A stretch of 64,000 nt of DNA from Stakelama sediminis (GTDB taxonomy: Bacteria; Pseudomonadota; Alphaproteobacteria; Sphingomonadales; Sphingomonadaceae): NCBI RefSeq assembly GCF_014199335.1, contig NZ_JACIJI010000002.1, forward strand, positions 558,001 through 622,000, in the 5' to 3' direction. This document shows, in pieces, positions 30,119-41,164 of the stretch. A program made the translations under genes and the position numbers. The notes beneath the pieces were generated by a model that did not search any database, was not told where the DNA came from, and worked only from the letters and a program-made list of their open reading frames with translations. The first letter of the stretch is position 1. Each line of letters opens with the position of its first letter.

Positions 30119-31438
30119 ATGCACGATCACGATATTCACATCATCGGCGGCGGACTGGCGGGATCGGAAGCCGCCTGGCAACTCGCCAATGCGGGGCTTC
30201 GCGTGCGCCTGTCGGAAATGCGGGGATCGGGCAGCATGACGCCCGCGCATCAAAGCGACCGGCTGGCAGAACTGGTCTGTTCCAACAGTTTCCGCTCCGA
30301 CGATGCCGAAAGCAATGCCGTGGGCCTGCTCCATGCCGAAATGCGCGCGCTCAATTCGCTCATCATGCGCGAAGGCGACAAGGCCCGCGTTCCGGCAGGA
30401 TCGGCCCTTGCAGTCGATCGCGACGGCTTTGCCGACGGCGTAACAGCCGCGCTGGAAGCACATCCGAACATCATGCTGGTCCGCGAAAAGGTGGAAGCCG
30501 TTCCCGACAGCGGCGCGACGATCATCGCCACCGGGCCGCTGACCGCGCCTGAACTGGCCGAAAGCATCGGTGCCAGCACCGGGGCCGACAGCCTCGCCTT
30601 TTTCGACGCCATCGCACCGATCGTTTATCACGACAGTATCGATTTCGACATCGCCTGGTTCCAGTCGCGCTGGAATAAAGGAGACGGCAAGGATTACATC
30701 AACTGCCCGATGGATAAGGAACAGTATCTCGCCTTTCATCAGGCGCTGCTCGACGGCGAAAAAACCGAGTTTCGCGAGTGGGAAAAGGATACGCCCTATT
30801 TCGAAGGGTGCATGCCGATCGAGGTGATGGCCGAACGCGGCGTCGATACGCTGCGCTATGGCCCGATGAAGCCGGTCGGGCTCGACGATCCGCGCACCGG
30901 GCGCTGGCCCTATGCCGTCGTACAGCTTCGCCAGGACAATGCCTCGGGCAGCCTGTGGAACATCGTGGGATTTCAGACCAAGCTGAAATATGCCGAACAG
31001 GTGCGGCTGTTCCGCACCATTCCGGGGCTGGAAAATGCCGAATTCGCCCGACTGGGCGGACTGCATCGCAACACCTTCATCCGCTCGCCCGAACTGCTCG
31101 ATCCCACTCTGCGGCTGAAGGTGCGTCCGCATATCCGCTTTGCCGGACAGATTACCGGCTGTGAGGGCTATATCGAAAGTGCTGCGGTCGGACTGCTGGC
31201 AGGGCGGTTCGCGGCCGCGGAGTTTCGGGGCGAAAGCATGACGCCGCCGCCCGTTACCACCGCACTGGGGGCACTGCTGGGCCATATCACCGGCGGTGCG
31301 GAAGCCGATAGCTATCAGCCGATGAACATCAATTTCGGCCTGTTCCCACCCATCGAACAGCGCGCGAAAAAGGCTGAGCGAAAGAAGCTTTACACGGCGC
31401 GCGCGCGGGAGGCGCTTAGCGACTGGATGGCCCTCTGA
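30119..31438 (+). CDS. trmFO: tRNA uracil-54 methyltransferase TrmFO
   Basis: A 439-residue flavoprotein that makes ribothymidine 54 in tRNA using methylenetetrahydrofolate. The FAD motif [16 protein letters not shown] is at residue 6. Further family phrases are [10 protein letters not shown] near 47, NCPMDKEQY near 196, [11 protein letters not shown] near 313, and [20 protein letters not shown] near 342. Start ATG 30119 (MHDHDIH) is chosen since it sets the FAD motif at the usual distance; an ATG five codons earlier is also open. Stands alone. Confidence 0.97.
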   Translation: MHDHDIHIIGGGLAGSEAAWQLANAGLRVRLSEMRGSGSMTPAHQSDRLAELVCSNSFRSDDAESNAVGLLHAEMRALNSLIMREGDKARVPAGSALAVDRDGFADGVTAALEAHPNIMLVREKVEAVPDSGATIIATGPLTAPELAESIGASTGADSLAFFDAIAPIVYHDSIDFDIAWFQSRWNKGDGKDYINCPMDKEQYLAFHQALLDGEKTEFREWEKDTPYFEGCMPIEVMAERGVDTLRYGPMKPVGLDDPRTGRWPYAVVQLRQDNASGSLWNIVGFQTKLKYAEQVRLFRTIPGLENAEFARLGGLHRNTFIRSPELLDPTLRLKVRPHIRFAGQITGCEGYIESAAVGLLAGRFAAAEFRGESMTPPPVTTALGALLGHITGGAEADSYQPMNINFGLFPPIEQRAKKAERKKLYTARAREALSDWMAL

Positions 31439-31441
31439 CGC

Positions 31442-31882
31442 CTATTTACACGCGCATTTCGGCTTCGGTTTGGACTTGCGCCGCGTGGTCGCAAATTCGG
31501 CGCGGGTGAGCACATTGTTATGATCGGCATCGGCCTTGTCGAAGACTTGCGTCGTGGTGATCGCCCATTCGTCGAACGACAGCTTGCCGTCATGATCGGT
31601 GTCGAGTTTCGCAAACTGTTTGCGGCGAGGAGCCATGCGTTCAGCGCGGGAGATCAGGTCGTTATGATCCTTGTCATAGCGATCGAAGCGCTTTTCCTCG
31701 CGCGTGCGCTCGTCCGCCCTGGGAGGCTGCGGCGCTTTGCGGGATGCCGCAACCGTCGGCAGTGGAGCGGCTGCGCGCGCGGGCGGTGGAGGCGGCAGTT
31801 CCTGCGCGGTTGAATGGAACAGCAGAAACCCCGCCCCCATCAACAGCATCGCTGCTGCCGCACCGACCCAATAGCGCCACAT
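31442..31882 (-). CDS. Membrane-anchored EF-hand protein
   Basis: A 146-residue protein with one N-terminal helix (VGAAAAMLLMGAGFLLF), a Pro/Ala-rich linker, and a C-terminal periplasmic calcium module. EF-hand loops are DKDHNDLISRAE, DTDHDGKLSFDE and DADHNNVLTRAE, with Asp/Asn at positions 1, 3 and 5 and Glu at 12. It ends with a basic, Cys-containing tail. Function unknown; it may be a calcium sensor or buffer in the envelope. Convergent with trmFO, 3 bp away. AGGGGGCAGG precedes the ATG. Confidence 0.85.
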   Translation of the reverse strand: MWRYWVGAAAAMLLMGAGFLLFHSTAQELPPPPPARAAAPLPTVAASRKAPQPPRADERTREEKRFDRYDKDHNDLISRAERMAPRRKQFAKLDTDHDGKLSFDEWAITTTQVFDKADADHNNVLTRAEFATTRRKSKPKPKCACK

Positions 31883-31936
31883 TACCTGCCCCCTTTTCGC
31901 TCATCCTACGCAGCGTGGCCGCAGGAGCAAGAACTG

Positions 31937-32641
31937 TCAGCGTCCGGTAATTCGATGGCGCAACGCGCGCCACACGCGATGCGGCGCGCCGTAATGCACC
32001 GACCCGCTCCCTGCCGCCAGATCCAGACGTGCCAGATGCGCCATGGCACCAAGTGCGCGCAACGGCCGCGGCCAGCGTTGCGCCAGCGCCCTGTCGAGCA
32101 ACGGTTGCGCCATGTTCCGCGCTGGATCGGCAATCGAGGCATCCCGCACATTGCGCGACAGATCGGCAAGCGCCCATCCCTGCCCCGCTTCTTCCAGCGC
32201 CGGAAAGTCGCCTCTGCCCATAAGAATAGCGGCGGAACGAAACAGTGCCCCCCCGCGCCCTGACGCATATCGGCCCAAGGCTTCGTCTGGCAAAGCATCT
32301 TCTTCCAGCAGCACCGCCCAACCCTCGGCGACGGGCGCAAGCGTAGCTGCCGCTGCTCCGATGGTATCGAAACGTGCCGCCAGTTGCTGGAGCAGCGGAA
32401 CCGCGGCAACCTTCCCTTCGTCGATGGCATTCAGACTGTCTCGCCACCACGTCAGTCGCATCTGCCCCAGCATCGGTTCGGACGTGCTGCGCAGGATGTT
32501 TCCCAGCAGATCGTCGAGTTCCAGCAACACTGCCATGCCGTCACGGTCTCCGGCTCTGGCATAGGACAAAATCAGTGTACGCTCGGGATGTTCGGGGCCT
32601 GCCTTTTCAGCACCTTCATTGGTTTCCGCAGCGTTAACCAT
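31937..32641 (-). CDS. Squalene/phytoene synthase-like protein (probably non-terpenoid, NDUFAF6-like)
   Basis: A 234-residue all-helical protein with the family signature MLGQMRLTWWRDSLNAI near residue 58. The two aspartate-rich motifs that bind diphosphate in true squalene or phytoene synthases are not apparent, and the protein is shorter than the enzymes (about 280-340). It resembles the proteobacterial relatives of the complex I assembly factor NDUFAF6. No carotenoid or hopanoid genes are adjacent. Divergent from the tad genes; TTAACCAT at its start is simply the first codons. Confidence 0.72.
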   Translation of the reverse strand: MVNAAETNEGAEKAGPEHPERTLILSYARAGDRDGMAVLLELDDLLGNILRSTSEPMLGQMRLTWWRDSLNAIDEGKVAAVPLLQQLAARFDTIGAAAATLAPVAEGWAVLLEEDALPDEALGRYASGRGGALFRSAAILMGRGDFPALEEAGQGWALADLSRNVRDASIADPARNMAQPLLDRALAQRWPRPLRALGAMAHLARLDLAAGSGSVHYGAPHRVWRALRHRITGR

Positions 32642-32715
32642 AGTGTTTCAACCCGCATTATCCCTTCTTGCGCCATACCCCTCCACCGGACCGTAAATCA
32701 TCACAGCGGGTGGGA

Positions 32716-34479
32716 ATGAAAAAACCGTCAAAACGCAAGACCGCGGAAAAGCGCGGTTTCCTTGCCATGCTCGCCCGTGATGTGCGGGGCAACACCCTTG
32801 CGCTGATGGCGGCGGCAATGATTCCGCTGATCGGCATGATCGGCGGCGGCATCGACCTGTCGCGCATGTACCTTGTTAAAACCCGGTTGCAACATGCTTG
32901 TGACGCCGGTGCGCTGGCCGGACGCAAGGCAATGGGTGGCGGCACCTGGTCCTATGCGAACAACTATGCCGATACGACGGCGAAGCAGTTCTTTGACGAC
33001 AATATGCCGGGCAACGCCTATGGCGCCACGAATGTCACGCGCAGCTTCTCCGAGAATGCGGGGAAAGTGACGGGAACAGCTTCGGCGACCGTTCCCATGA
33101 CGTTGATGCGGGTATTCGGGCTGACGACCGAAGACCTCTCCGTCAATTGCGACGCGCAGATGAGCCTGCCGAACACCGACGTGATGTTCGTACTCGACGT
33201 CACCGGATCGATGAACTGCGTGGCGGGTGATCCCACCTGCTCTAATAACGGCAACGTGCCCGCACCGGGGTCGAAGATCGACGGTCTGAAAACCGCCGTC
33301 AAATGCTTCTATGAGATCGTCGCAAAGGAAGATACCGACGCGGTTTGTCCGACAGGCACGCCCAGCGGCGGGCTGAGCAGCGACATTCAGGTCCGATTCG
33401 GCTTTATGCCTTATGCCACCAATGTGAATGTCGGGAAGCTTCTGCCGACCAAATATTTTGCCGATAGCTGGGATTATCAGAGCCGGAAACAGGTCGGAAC
33501 GAACTGGACCGACTGGATTTACACCGGCTGGAATTACGGTTCCTGCAATACCCCGAAAAATGACAGCGACCATAAATATAAAGGCGTGGATGGCGGATGG
33601 TATTGCCAGAACTATCGACAGGACAAGATGCCACAGTGGCAATATAAGCAGCAAAGCGTCGATGTATCCCTGTTGAAGAATGGTTCTTCGTGGAACAATT
33701 CGTTCCAATGGCCCATCAACGATGATGGCAGCAATCGCACAATCACGTGGGACGGGTGCATCGAAAATGGTCAGGACGACCTCAATATCGATCTGGTTCC
33801 CAGCACCAGCCAGGAAATGTGGGGCATGGCGCTGCCGCAACTGATTTATGCTCGGCAGGTTACAAGCTCGTGGAATCAGTTGGATGACAAGACCGATGTA
33901 ACCACGACAAACTACTATAACAATGTGCCCTATTCCTGTCCGACGCAGGCCAAGAAGCTGCAGGAATGGCCGGATGCGACGGCGTTCGACAGTTATGTCG
34001 ACAGCCTGAAGGCAGAGGGCAACACCTATCATGATGTTGGCTTGCTATGGGGCGGACGCTTCGAATCTCCGAAAGGAATTTTTGCGTCCGAGAATGCGGT
34101 TACGAAGACCGGCGGGACGATCCAGCGGAACATGATCTTCATGACCGACGGCGACACCAATGCGCAATATAACGACTATGCCGCACAGGGCATGAACTGG
34201 TTCGATAATCGGCCAGCGGGAAAAAATTCGCCGCCGTCCAACACTGACCTGAATAATGAGGTCAATTCTAACTTTGCGCAGATTTGCACCAACGTGAAGA
34301 ACGACAACATCACCCTGTGGGTAATTTCGTTCGGTGGCGGTACGAATACAGCTACGGAAAACCGGCTGAAAGCATGCGCTTCATCAGGGAAATACTACAC
34401 CGCTGCAAACTCCGCCGCGCTGTTGCAGACCTTCAAGCAGATTGCCGATCAGATTTCACAGTTGAGGCTGACCAAATGA
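32716..34479 (+). CDS. tadG: TadG-like pilus/secretion protein with VWA domain
   Basis: A 587-residue protein. An N-terminal Tad-type helix (LALMAAAMIPLIGMIGGGID) is preceded by a basic segment and followed by a periplasmic region with a von Willebrand A MIDAS strand (DVMFVLDVTGSMNC near 160). The middle is rich in Trp, Tyr and Asn, as in other TadG proteins. TadG-type proteins are minor components of Flp/Tad adhesion pili. Start ATG 32716 follows GGGTGGGA. Two TadE-like genes follow by ATGA overlaps. The rest of the tad locus (ATPase, secretin, major pilin) is not in the window. Confidence 0.85.
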   Translation: MKKPSKRKTAEKRGFLAMLARDVRGNTLALMAAAMIPLIGMIGGGIDLSRMYLVKTRLQHACDAGALAGRKAMGGGTWSYANNYADTTAKQFFDDNMPGNAYGATNVTRSFSENAGKVTGTASATVPMTLMRVFGLTTEDLSVNCDAQMSLPNTDVMFVLDVTGSMNCVAGDPTCSNNGNVPAPGSKIDGLKTAVKCFYEIVAKEDTDAVCPTGTPSGGLSSDIQVRFGFMPYATNVNVGKLLPTKYFADSWDYQSRKQVGTNWTDWIYTGWNYGSCNTPKNDSDHKYKGVDGGWYCQNYRQDKMPQWQYKQQSVDVSLLKNGSSWNNSFQWPINDDGSNRTITWDGCIENGQDDLNIDLVPSTSQEMWGMALPQLIYARQVTSSWNQLDDKTDVTTTNYYNNVPYSCPTQAKKLQEWPDATAFDSYVDSLKAEGNTYHDVGLLWGGRFESPKGIFASENAVTKTGGTIQRNMIFMTDGDTNAQYNDYAAQGMNWFDNRPAGKNSPPSNTDLNNEVNSNFAQICTNVKNDNITLWVISFGGGTNTATENRLKACASSGKYYTAANSAALLQTFKQIADQISQLRLTK

Positions 34480-35084
34480 TCCGCAGCCTGCGTACCCTGA
34501 AGCGCGACAAGCGCGGCGTAACGCTGGTCGAATTCGCCTTCGTCGCGCCGGTGCTGTGCCTGCTGCTGATGGGTGCGTTCGATTTCGGCTATCAGCTTTA
34601 CACCGATGCCATCCTGCAAGGGATCGTGCAGAAAACCGCACGCGATTCCTCGCTGGAAAATGGTGGGTCGAGCGCAGTGCAGGCACAACTCGACAATGAA
34701 GTGATCAAGCAGGTGCATGACATCGCGCCGGATTCCACGGTCACGATCAGCCGCCGCTATTATAAGGATTTCAGCTCAGCGGCGGCGGCGGATCCGGAAC
34801 CCTTCACCGATACCAATGGTGACGGTACCTGCGATGACGGCGAACCGTATGAAGACGACAATCTGAATGGCGTCTGGGACAAGGATGGCGGTAATTCAGG
34901 TCAGGGCGGCGCCAAGGATTCGACCGTCTATACCGTCACCGTTCAGCTTCCCCGCGTCTTCCCCTTGTGGAAATTCATCGGCGGCGATCCGGTGGCGACG
35001 CTGGTCGCGCGCACGATCCTGCGCAACCAGCCCTATGGCGATCAGACCTTTTACGGCACGCCGGTACAGCGGAATTGCACATGA
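34476..35084 (+). CDS. TadE/TadF-like pseudopilin with calcium-loop-like insert
   Basis: A 202-residue protein: a short basic leader, then the TadE hydrophobic segment with conserved Glu (GVTLVEFAFVAPVLCLLLMG). The C-terminal periplasmic part contains two Asp/Asn-rich loops, DTNGDGTCDDGE and EDDNLNGVWDKDGG, resembling calcium-binding loops of dockerin or thrombospondin type 3 repeats. These lie near residues 108-138. ATG overlaps the tadG stop. Role: minor pilin of the Flp/Tad system (family knowledge). Confidence 0.85.
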   Translation: MIRSLRTLKRDKRGVTLVEFAFVAPVLCLLLMGAFDFGYQLYTDAILQGIVQKTARDSSLENGGSSAVQAQLDNEVIKQVHDIAPDSTVTISRRYYKDFSSAAAADPEPFTDTNGDGTCDDGEPYEDDNLNGVWDKDGGNSGQGGAKDSTVYTVTVQLPRVFPLWKFIGGDPVATLVARTILRNQPYGDQTFYGTPVQRNCT

Positions 35085-35731
35085 TGAAACGCCTCCCCTT
35101 TCTGCGCCGATTACGCTCGCTGCCGCAGGCCCGCGAAGCGCTCGCGCTTGTCGAGTTCGCGCTCAGCCTGCCGCTGGCGTTACTCCTGATCCTCACCGGT
35201 CTGGAAATGACCAATTATGTCATTGTGCGGATGCGCGTCAGCCAGATCGCGCTTTATGTCGCTGACAATATGGCGCGTATCGGTGAGGGTAGCGTGCTGT
35301 CTGCCAAGCAGATCAGCGAGTCCGACATCAATGATGTTCTGACCGGTGCGGGGATGCAGGCGGGCAGCCTCGACCTCTACAAGAATGGTCGCATCATCAT
35401 TTCCGATCTGGAGCCGGTGACGAGTCCCAATCTGCTGAAAAAATATGTCATCAAGTGGCAGCGGTGCCGCGGCGATATGACCACCCACAAATCAAGCTAC
35501 GGCAATGTCGGCGATATCAATTCCGGCATGGGACCGGCGGGGCGCCAGGTTATTGCCATGGACAATAACGCAACGATGTTTGTCGAGGTTTATTACAAAT
35601 ATCAGCCGCTGATCAAAACGTCGCTGTCGCCGACGCAGGACATGGTCGAAATCGCATCAATGGCGGTACGTGACAATCGCGACCTTACGCAGATTTACAA
35701 CACCAGCGGTGCGACGGTTTCGAGCTGCTGA
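35081..35731 (+). CDS. TadE-like pseudopilin
   Basis: A 216-residue protein with a basic leader and the TadE segment ALALVEFALSLPLALLLILT, which keeps the Glu at position 5 of the helix typical of pseudopilins processed by TadV. The remainder is a periplasmic domain with two Cys residues (near 127 and at the C-terminus). ATG overlaps the preceding stop as ATGA. A terminator follows directly. Confidence 0.85.
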   Translation: MMKRLPFLRRLRSLPQAREALALVEFALSLPLALLLILTGLEMTNYVIVRMRVSQIALYVADNMARIGEGSVLSAKQISESDINDVLTGAGMQAGSLDLYKNGRIIISDLEPVTSPNLLKKYVIKWQRCRGDMTTHKSSYGNVGDINSGMGPAGRQVIAMDNNATMFVEVYYKYQPLIKTSLSPTQDMVEIASMAVRDNRDLTQIYNTSGATVSSC

Positions 35732-35748
35732 CCTCATACAGCGGATAC

Positions 35749-35786
35749 AAAAACGGCGTCGAAACAAATGCTTCAACGCCGTTTTT
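35749..35786. terminator. Bidirectional intrinsic terminator between tad genes and pdhB
   Basis: AAAAACGGCGT (35749-35759) pairs with ACGCCGTTTTT (35776-35786), extended inward by GAA/TTC across one mismatch. Runs of T follow on the plus strand and, by the A run, on the minus strand. Confidence 0.88.
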
Positions 35787-35792
35787 TGTTTA

Positions 35793-37208
35793 TCAGTCCT
35801 TGTAGCAGACCTTTTTGACTGCCGTGACAACCTTGTCGGAATCAATCATCGCGATCTTTTCCAGATTGGCGGCATAGGGAAGCGGCACGTCCTCATTGGT
35901 GACGCGCGTTACCGGCGCGTCGAGGTCGTCAAAGCCCTCCTCCATACAGATCGCAACGATTTCGCTGGAGATGGAGCAGGTCGGCCAGCCTTCTTCGACC
36001 ACCACCATGCGGTTGGTCTTTTTCAGGCTCTTGAGCACCGTCGCCTTGTCGAGCGGGCGCAGCGTGCGCAGGTCGATGACCTCCGCATCGATATTTTCTG
36101 CCGCCAGCTTTTCAGCGGCTTCCAGCGCAATGCCGACACCGATCGAATAGCTGACCAGCGTGACGTCCTTACCCGGCTTCATAATCCGCGCCTTACCGAT
36201 CGGCAGCACGAAATCGTCAAGCTTGGGCACTTCGAAGCTGCGCCCGTACATCAATTCGTTTTCGAGGAACACGACCGGATCTTCGGACCGGATCGCCGCC
36301 TTCAGCAACCCCTTGCCATCCGCTGCATCATAAGGCGCAATGACGATCAGGCCGGGGACACTGGCGTACCAGGGGCCGTAATTCTGGCTGTGCTGCGCTG
36401 CCACACGGCTCGCTGCGCCGTTGGGGCCACGAAACACGATCGGGCAGCGCATCTGGCCGCCCGACATATAGTTGGTCTTGGCCGCGGAGTTGACGATATG
36501 ATCGATCGCCTGCATCGCGAAGTTGAATGTCATGAACTCGACGATCGGCTTCAGACCACCCATGGCGGCACCGGTACCGACGCCGGCAAAGCCATATTCG
36601 GTAATCGGGGTATCGATCACGCGCTTGTCACCGAATTCGTCGAGCAGGCCCTGCGTAACCTTGTACGCGCCCTGATATTCGGCGACTTCCTCACCCATCA
36701 CGAACACGCGTTCGTCGGCACGCATTTCCTCTGCCATCGCGTCGCGCAGCGCTTCGCGAACGGTCATCGTCACCATTTCGGTGCCTTCGGGAATTTCCGG
36801 ATCGGCAACCTCGGCATCATGCTCGGCAGCATCGTACATCTGGCGCGCGCCGGTTTCGACCTTGTGGGGTTCGGGCGCGGGGCTTTCCGGCCCCTTCTCG
36901 ACCTTCGCCTCTTCCGCCTTGGGAGCGGAATCAGCCGACGGTGCCTCAATCGAGGAAGCGTCTTCCCCTTCCTCCGCAAGCATCGCGATCACGGCACCGA
37001 CCTTCACATTCTCGGCACCTTCCGGAACGACGATCTTCGCCAGCGTGCCTTCATCGACCGCTTCGAATTCCATCGTCGCCTTGTCGGTCTCAATCTCGGC
37101 CATGATGTCGCCGGACGAAACCGTGTCACCTTCCTTGATCAGCCACTTGGCCAGCGTGCCCTCTTCCATCGTGGGCGACAGCGCCGGCATTTTCAGTTCG
37201 ATCGCCAT
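35793..37208 (-). CDS. pdhB: Pyruvate dehydrogenase E1 component, beta subunit with lipoyl domain
   Basis: A 471-residue E1 beta. Residues 1-80 form a lipoyl domain with lipoylated Lys43 in [11 protein letters not shown], then an Ala/Glu/Pro linker, then the transketolase-like beta subunit ([20 protein letters not shown] near 147, [13 protein letters not shown] near 234). The lipoyl-E1 beta fusion is usual in alphaproteobacteria. Together with PdhA it decarboxylates pyruvate and acetylates E2; E2 and E3 genes are not in the window. ATG 37208 follows the pdhA stop by one base. Confidence 0.97.
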   Translation of the reverse strand: MAIELKMPALSPTMEEGTLAKWLIKEGDTVSSGDIMAEIETDKATMEFEAVDEGTLAKIVVPEGAENVKVGAVIAMLAEEGEDASSIEAPSADSAPKAEEAKVEKGPESPAPEPHKVETGARQMYDAAEHDAEVADPEIPEGTEMVTMTVREALRDAMAEEMRADERVFVMGEEVAEYQGAYKVTQGLLDEFGDKRVIDTPITEYGFAGVGTGAAMGGLKPIVEFMTFNFAMQAIDHIVNSAAKTNYMSGGQMRCPIVFRGPNGAASRVAAQHSQNYGPWYASVPGLIVIAPYDAADGKGLLKAAIRSEDPVVFLENELMYGRSFEVPKLDDFVLPIGKARIMKPGKDVTLVSYSIGVGIALEAAEKLAAENIDAEVIDLRTLRPLDKATVLKSLKKTNRMVVVEEGWPTCSISSEIVAICMEEGFDDLDAPVTRVTNEDVPLPYAANLEKIAMIDSDKVVTAVKKVCYKD

Positions 37209-37209
37209 C

Positions 37210-38256
37210 TCAATACGTCTCCACCAGCACGTCGGTATAGAGTTCGCCCGCTTCGGGCTCGGGTGTCGATTCGGCAAAGTCCGCCGCTTCATTGACCGTC
37301 TTGCGGATTTCCTTCTCCGCATCCTTCAACGACTCTTCGCTGACACCCATTTCCATCAGCTCGCGCTTGGCATGTTCGATGGGATCGGATTTTTCACGCA
37401 CCGACTGCACTTCGTCACGGCTACGATATTTCGCCGGATCGGACATGGAGTGCCCGCGATAGCGATAGGTCTTCATCTCCAGGATGATCGGGCCCTTGCC
37501 GTCGCGCACCCATTGCAGCGCTTCCTCCGCGGCGCCACGGGCGGCGAGAACGTCCATACCGTCCACCTGAATACCGGGAATACGGAAGCTTTCGCCACGC
37601 TTGTAGAGCTGATCCTCAGAGGAAGCGCGATTGACGCTGGTGCCCATCGCATACTGGTTGTTTTCGATCACGAAAACGATCGGCAGGCTCCATAGCTCGG
37701 CCATGTTGAAGGCTTCGTATACCTGCCCCTGATTGGCGGCACCGTCGCCGAAATAGGCAAGCGTGATGCCGCCGTCATTCGAATATTTGTGCGCGAAAGC
37801 AAGGCCGGTGCCCAGCGGCACCTGTGCGCCGACGATTCCGTGACCGCCGTAAAATTTATGCTCGACAGAGAACATATGCATCGAGCCGCCCTTGCCCTTG
37901 GAAATACCGGCGGCGCGGCCCGTCAGTTCGGCCATCACATCGCGCGGCGGAATGCCGCACAACAGCATATGACCATGATCGCGATAGCCGGTGATCACGC
38001 TGTCCTTGTCCGACAGGGCGGATTGCAGTCCGACTGCGACGGCTTCCTGACCAATATAAAGGTGGCAGAAACCGCCGATCAGGCCGAGGCCATATAACTG
38101 GCCGGCCTTTTCCTCGAAACGCCGGATGAGCAGCATCTGCTTGTAGAAGTCGAGCAGCTCTTCTTCGGACGCCTTGTAGCGTTTGGGTTCATCGGGACGT
38201 TCCCGATTGGGTTTGGGGGGTTCGCTCTTGCGGCGGGATGCCGGTGCTTTTGCCAC
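37210..38256 (-). CDS. pdhA: Pyruvate dehydrogenase E1 component, alpha subunit
   Basis: A 348-residue thiamine diphosphate enzyme. The TPP motif [20 protein letters not shown] runs from about 170 to 190, with the downstream [10 protein letters not shown]. The phosphorylation-loop-like [11 protein letters not shown] is near 275. The N-terminal 25 residues are a basic, Pro-rich extension. The start ATG is at 38256 with GAAACGAGG upstream. The 140 bp before it hold the operon promoter; no specific operator was identified. Confidence 0.97.
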   Translation of the reverse strand: MAKAPASRRKSEPPKPNRERPDEPKRYKASEEELLDFYKQMLLIRRFEEKAGQLYGLGLIGGFCHLYIGQEAVAVGLQSALSDKDSVITGYRDHGHMLLCGIPPRDVMAELTGRAAGISKGKGGSMHMFSVEHKFYGGHGIVGAQVPLGTGLAFAHKYSNDGGITLAYFGDGAANQGQVYEAFNMAELWSLPIVFVIENNQYAMGTSVNRASSEDQLYKRGESFRIPGIQVDGMDVLAARGAAEEALQWVRDGKGPIILEMKTYRYRGHSMSDPAKYRSRDEVQSVREKSDPIEHAKRELMEMGVSEESLKDAEKEIRKTVNEAADFAESTPEPEAGELYTDVLVETY

Positions 38257-38396
38257 GATATGAAAACCTCGTTTCGGGGAAGAAAACGTGTAGCGCCTAT
38301 AATCAGGTTATGGGCGTGACTGCAACGCCAACGCATCGCAAAGCGTATCCGTTCAATCCGAAACACCCGATATGCGCCCGAAAGCGCGAGACAGAG

Positions 38397-38726
38397 TCAC
38401 TTCAGGGGAATGATTTTTTCGTCCGGATGGACGACATTCAATTCCTTGCGGATTAGTTCGTCGGCCATATCCGGATTGGCATGGCGCGGATCGAGCTGTT
38501 TGTTGCGATTGCGCAGTTCGTTACGCCGCTGATCCAGCTTCGCATATTGGGCCTGACTCTCCGACAGACGCTGCTGATAGTCGCGATAGGCGAAAATGCC
38601 GTTCGGGCCGAGCACCGCATAATAGCCGAAAAAGGCCATCATGACGATTGCCGCAGCGGGTGGCCCCGCCTTGCGCAGCATCGATAAAGCAGGGGAACGT
38701 CGAGCCATGGCGGCATTTGAATCCAT
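38397..38726 (-). CDS. ftsB: Cell division protein FtsB/DivIC
   Basis: A roughly 109-residue septum protein: one helix (PPAAAIVMMAFFGYYAVLG) and a short coiled coil (YRDYQQRLSESQAQYAKLDQ onwards) that pairs with FtsL, then a C-terminal ADELIRKEL motif typical of FtsB. The start may be ATG 38726 (AGG 6 nt upstream) or the ATG at 38708, six codons later. Location downstream of eno on the same strand is the common arrangement in proteobacteria. Confidence 0.88.
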   Translation of the reverse strand: MDSNAAMARRSPALSMLRKAGPPAAAIVMMAFFGYYAVLGPNGIFAYRDYQQRLSESQAQYAKLDQRRNELRNRNKQLDPRHANPDMADELIRKELNVVHPDEKIIPLK

Positions 38727-38771
38727 CAGCCGCCTGAAATCAAGCGCTTTTGCCTGAATTACGCATAATTA

Positions 38772-38802
38772 CGAAGCGGCGCACCACCGATGCGCCGCTT
38801 CG
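38772..38802 (-). terminator. Stem-loop after eno
   Basis: A perfect 12-bp stem, CGAAGCGGCGCA with TGCGCCGCTTCG, and a seven-base loop. On the minus strand it is followed by TAATTAT, only moderately T-rich. It may attenuate rather than end transcription toward ftsB. Confidence 0.6.
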
Positions 38803-38814
38803 ATGCAGTGGCGC

Positions 38815-40104
<1,290 letters not shown>

Positions 40105-40239
40105 CTACCTTAGTACCGATGGGACTGGTTACGCGCGCAGCCTCTACCGGCTTGAACCCTTGGGGGCAATTCGCGTTTTGGATGGAACCGTGCGAAGGTC
40201 GCGTGGTTGTTTCGGTGACAAGATGAAAGGGATCCCCGC

Positions 40240-40773
40240 ATGACCGATAAGAAGATTCCCGCCGAGCCGCTGAAAGATGGCCCCGGTGCCGCTGCGCCGC
40301 GCAGCGACGACAAGCCTGTAGCTGCCAAAAACACCGCGCCCAAACCGGCAAAACCGGCCAAGGACAGCGGTGACAGATCCGAACCGAAGGCGACGGCAAA
40401 AAGCAAACTGAAGAGCGAAGCGGGCAAATTGTCCAAACAGGCGCAGGAAAAGGCGCGCGGCTATGCCGATCAGGGGAAAACCAAGGCAACCGGGACGCTG
40501 CACGACGTATCGAAGCTGATCGGGGACGCCGCCGGCGATGTTGATACGCGCTTCGGCAAGCAATACGGGCAATATGCGCACTCCGCCGCCGATGCTGTTT
40601 CCGGCTTTGCCGACACCTTGCGTGACAAGGACGTGGACGATCTGGTCGAGGAAGCACGCGAGTTCGTTCGCAAAAGTCCTGCGCTTGCCGTCGGCATTGC
40701 TGCTGCGGCGGGTTTCGTGATTGCCCGGATTCTGCGTTCCGGCATCGATTCCGCAATGGAGGCTGAAGATTAA
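40240..40773 (+). CDS. Small envelope protein (DUF883/YqjD-like)
   Basis: A 177-residue protein. The N-terminal half is Lys/Ala/Pro-rich and disordered-looking; the second half is amphipathic helix followed by a C-terminal membrane segment (SPALAVGIAAAAGFVIARIL) starting at about 147, as in ElaB/YqjD proteins that tie to ribosomes or membrane in stationary phase in E. coli. First of four small genes on this strand. AAAGGG precedes ATG 40240. Confidence 0.72.
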   Translation: MTDKKIPAEPLKDGPGAAAPRSDDKPVAAKNTAPKPAKPAKDSGDRSEPKATAKSKLKSEAGKLSKQAQEKARGYADQGKTKATGTLHDVSKLIGDAAGDVDTRFGKQYGQYAHSAADAVSGFADTLRDKDVDDLVEEAREFVRKSPALAVGIAAAAGFVIARILRSGIDSAMEAED

Positions 40774-40813
40774 ACTTCTGCCCGGAAAGTCCCGCACCGG
40801 GGCGAAGGATCAG

Positions 40814-41164
40814 ATGGAAAACGATACAGGTCTGGGCACCCTGTTGGGGGAGCTGATTCGGGACGCCCGCGCATGGGCCAGTGCCGAGGTCGACTATTAC
40901 AAGGCCCTCGTCGCCGACCGGTTGACCGATGTGAAACTGGCGGTTGCGCTGGGCATCGCGGCTATCGTTCTGGCCAATGCCGCGCTGATCGCATTACTGG
41001 TCGGGTTGATTATTGCGCTGATGACGCTGGTCGGCCCCTTGCTTGCCACGATCGTGGTAATCGGCGTCACTTTGGCTGTGGCGGCGCTGATGGGGCGGAT
41101 GGCCGTGCGTTTCATGCGTCTGGCGACGCGCAAGGAATCCGACGAGCCCGGAGAATCCGAATGA
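40814..41164 (+). CDS. Phage-holin-like family protein (YqjE/DUF1469)
   Basis: A 116-residue protein with two membrane helices (VKLAVALGIAAIVLANAALI and LVGPLLATIVVIGVTLAVAAL) and a charged N-terminus ARAWASAEVDYYKALVADRL. This matches the YqjE group of the holin 3_6 superfamily, present in ordinary chromosomes and not a sign of prophage. GAAGGA precedes ATG 40814. Coupled to the next gene by ATGA. Confidence 0.85.
   Translation: MENDTGLGTLLGELIRDARAWASAEVDYYKALVADRLTDVKLAVALGIAAIVLANAALIALLVGLIIALMTLVGPLLATIVVIGVTLAVAALMGRMAVRFMRLATRKESDEPGESE

Noticed and set aside
32634..32641. TTAACCAT as a CtrA half-site controlling the tad genes
   Set aside because: It coincides with the first codons of the squalene/phytoene synthase-like gene (ATG GTT AA), and a single half-site is too little evidence.
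31937..32641. A carotenoid or hopanoid synthesis gene
   Set aside because: Aspartate-rich substrate motifs are not seen, the protein is short and no pathway genes are adjacent.
35793..37208. Lipoyl domain fused to the E1 beta subunit as a novel fusion
   Set aside because: This architecture is standard for alphaproteobacterial PdhB.
40814..41164. Holin-family gene as a sign of prophage
   Set aside because: No integrase, capsid or lysis genes are nearby; it matches the chromosomal YqjE type in a small envelope cluster.
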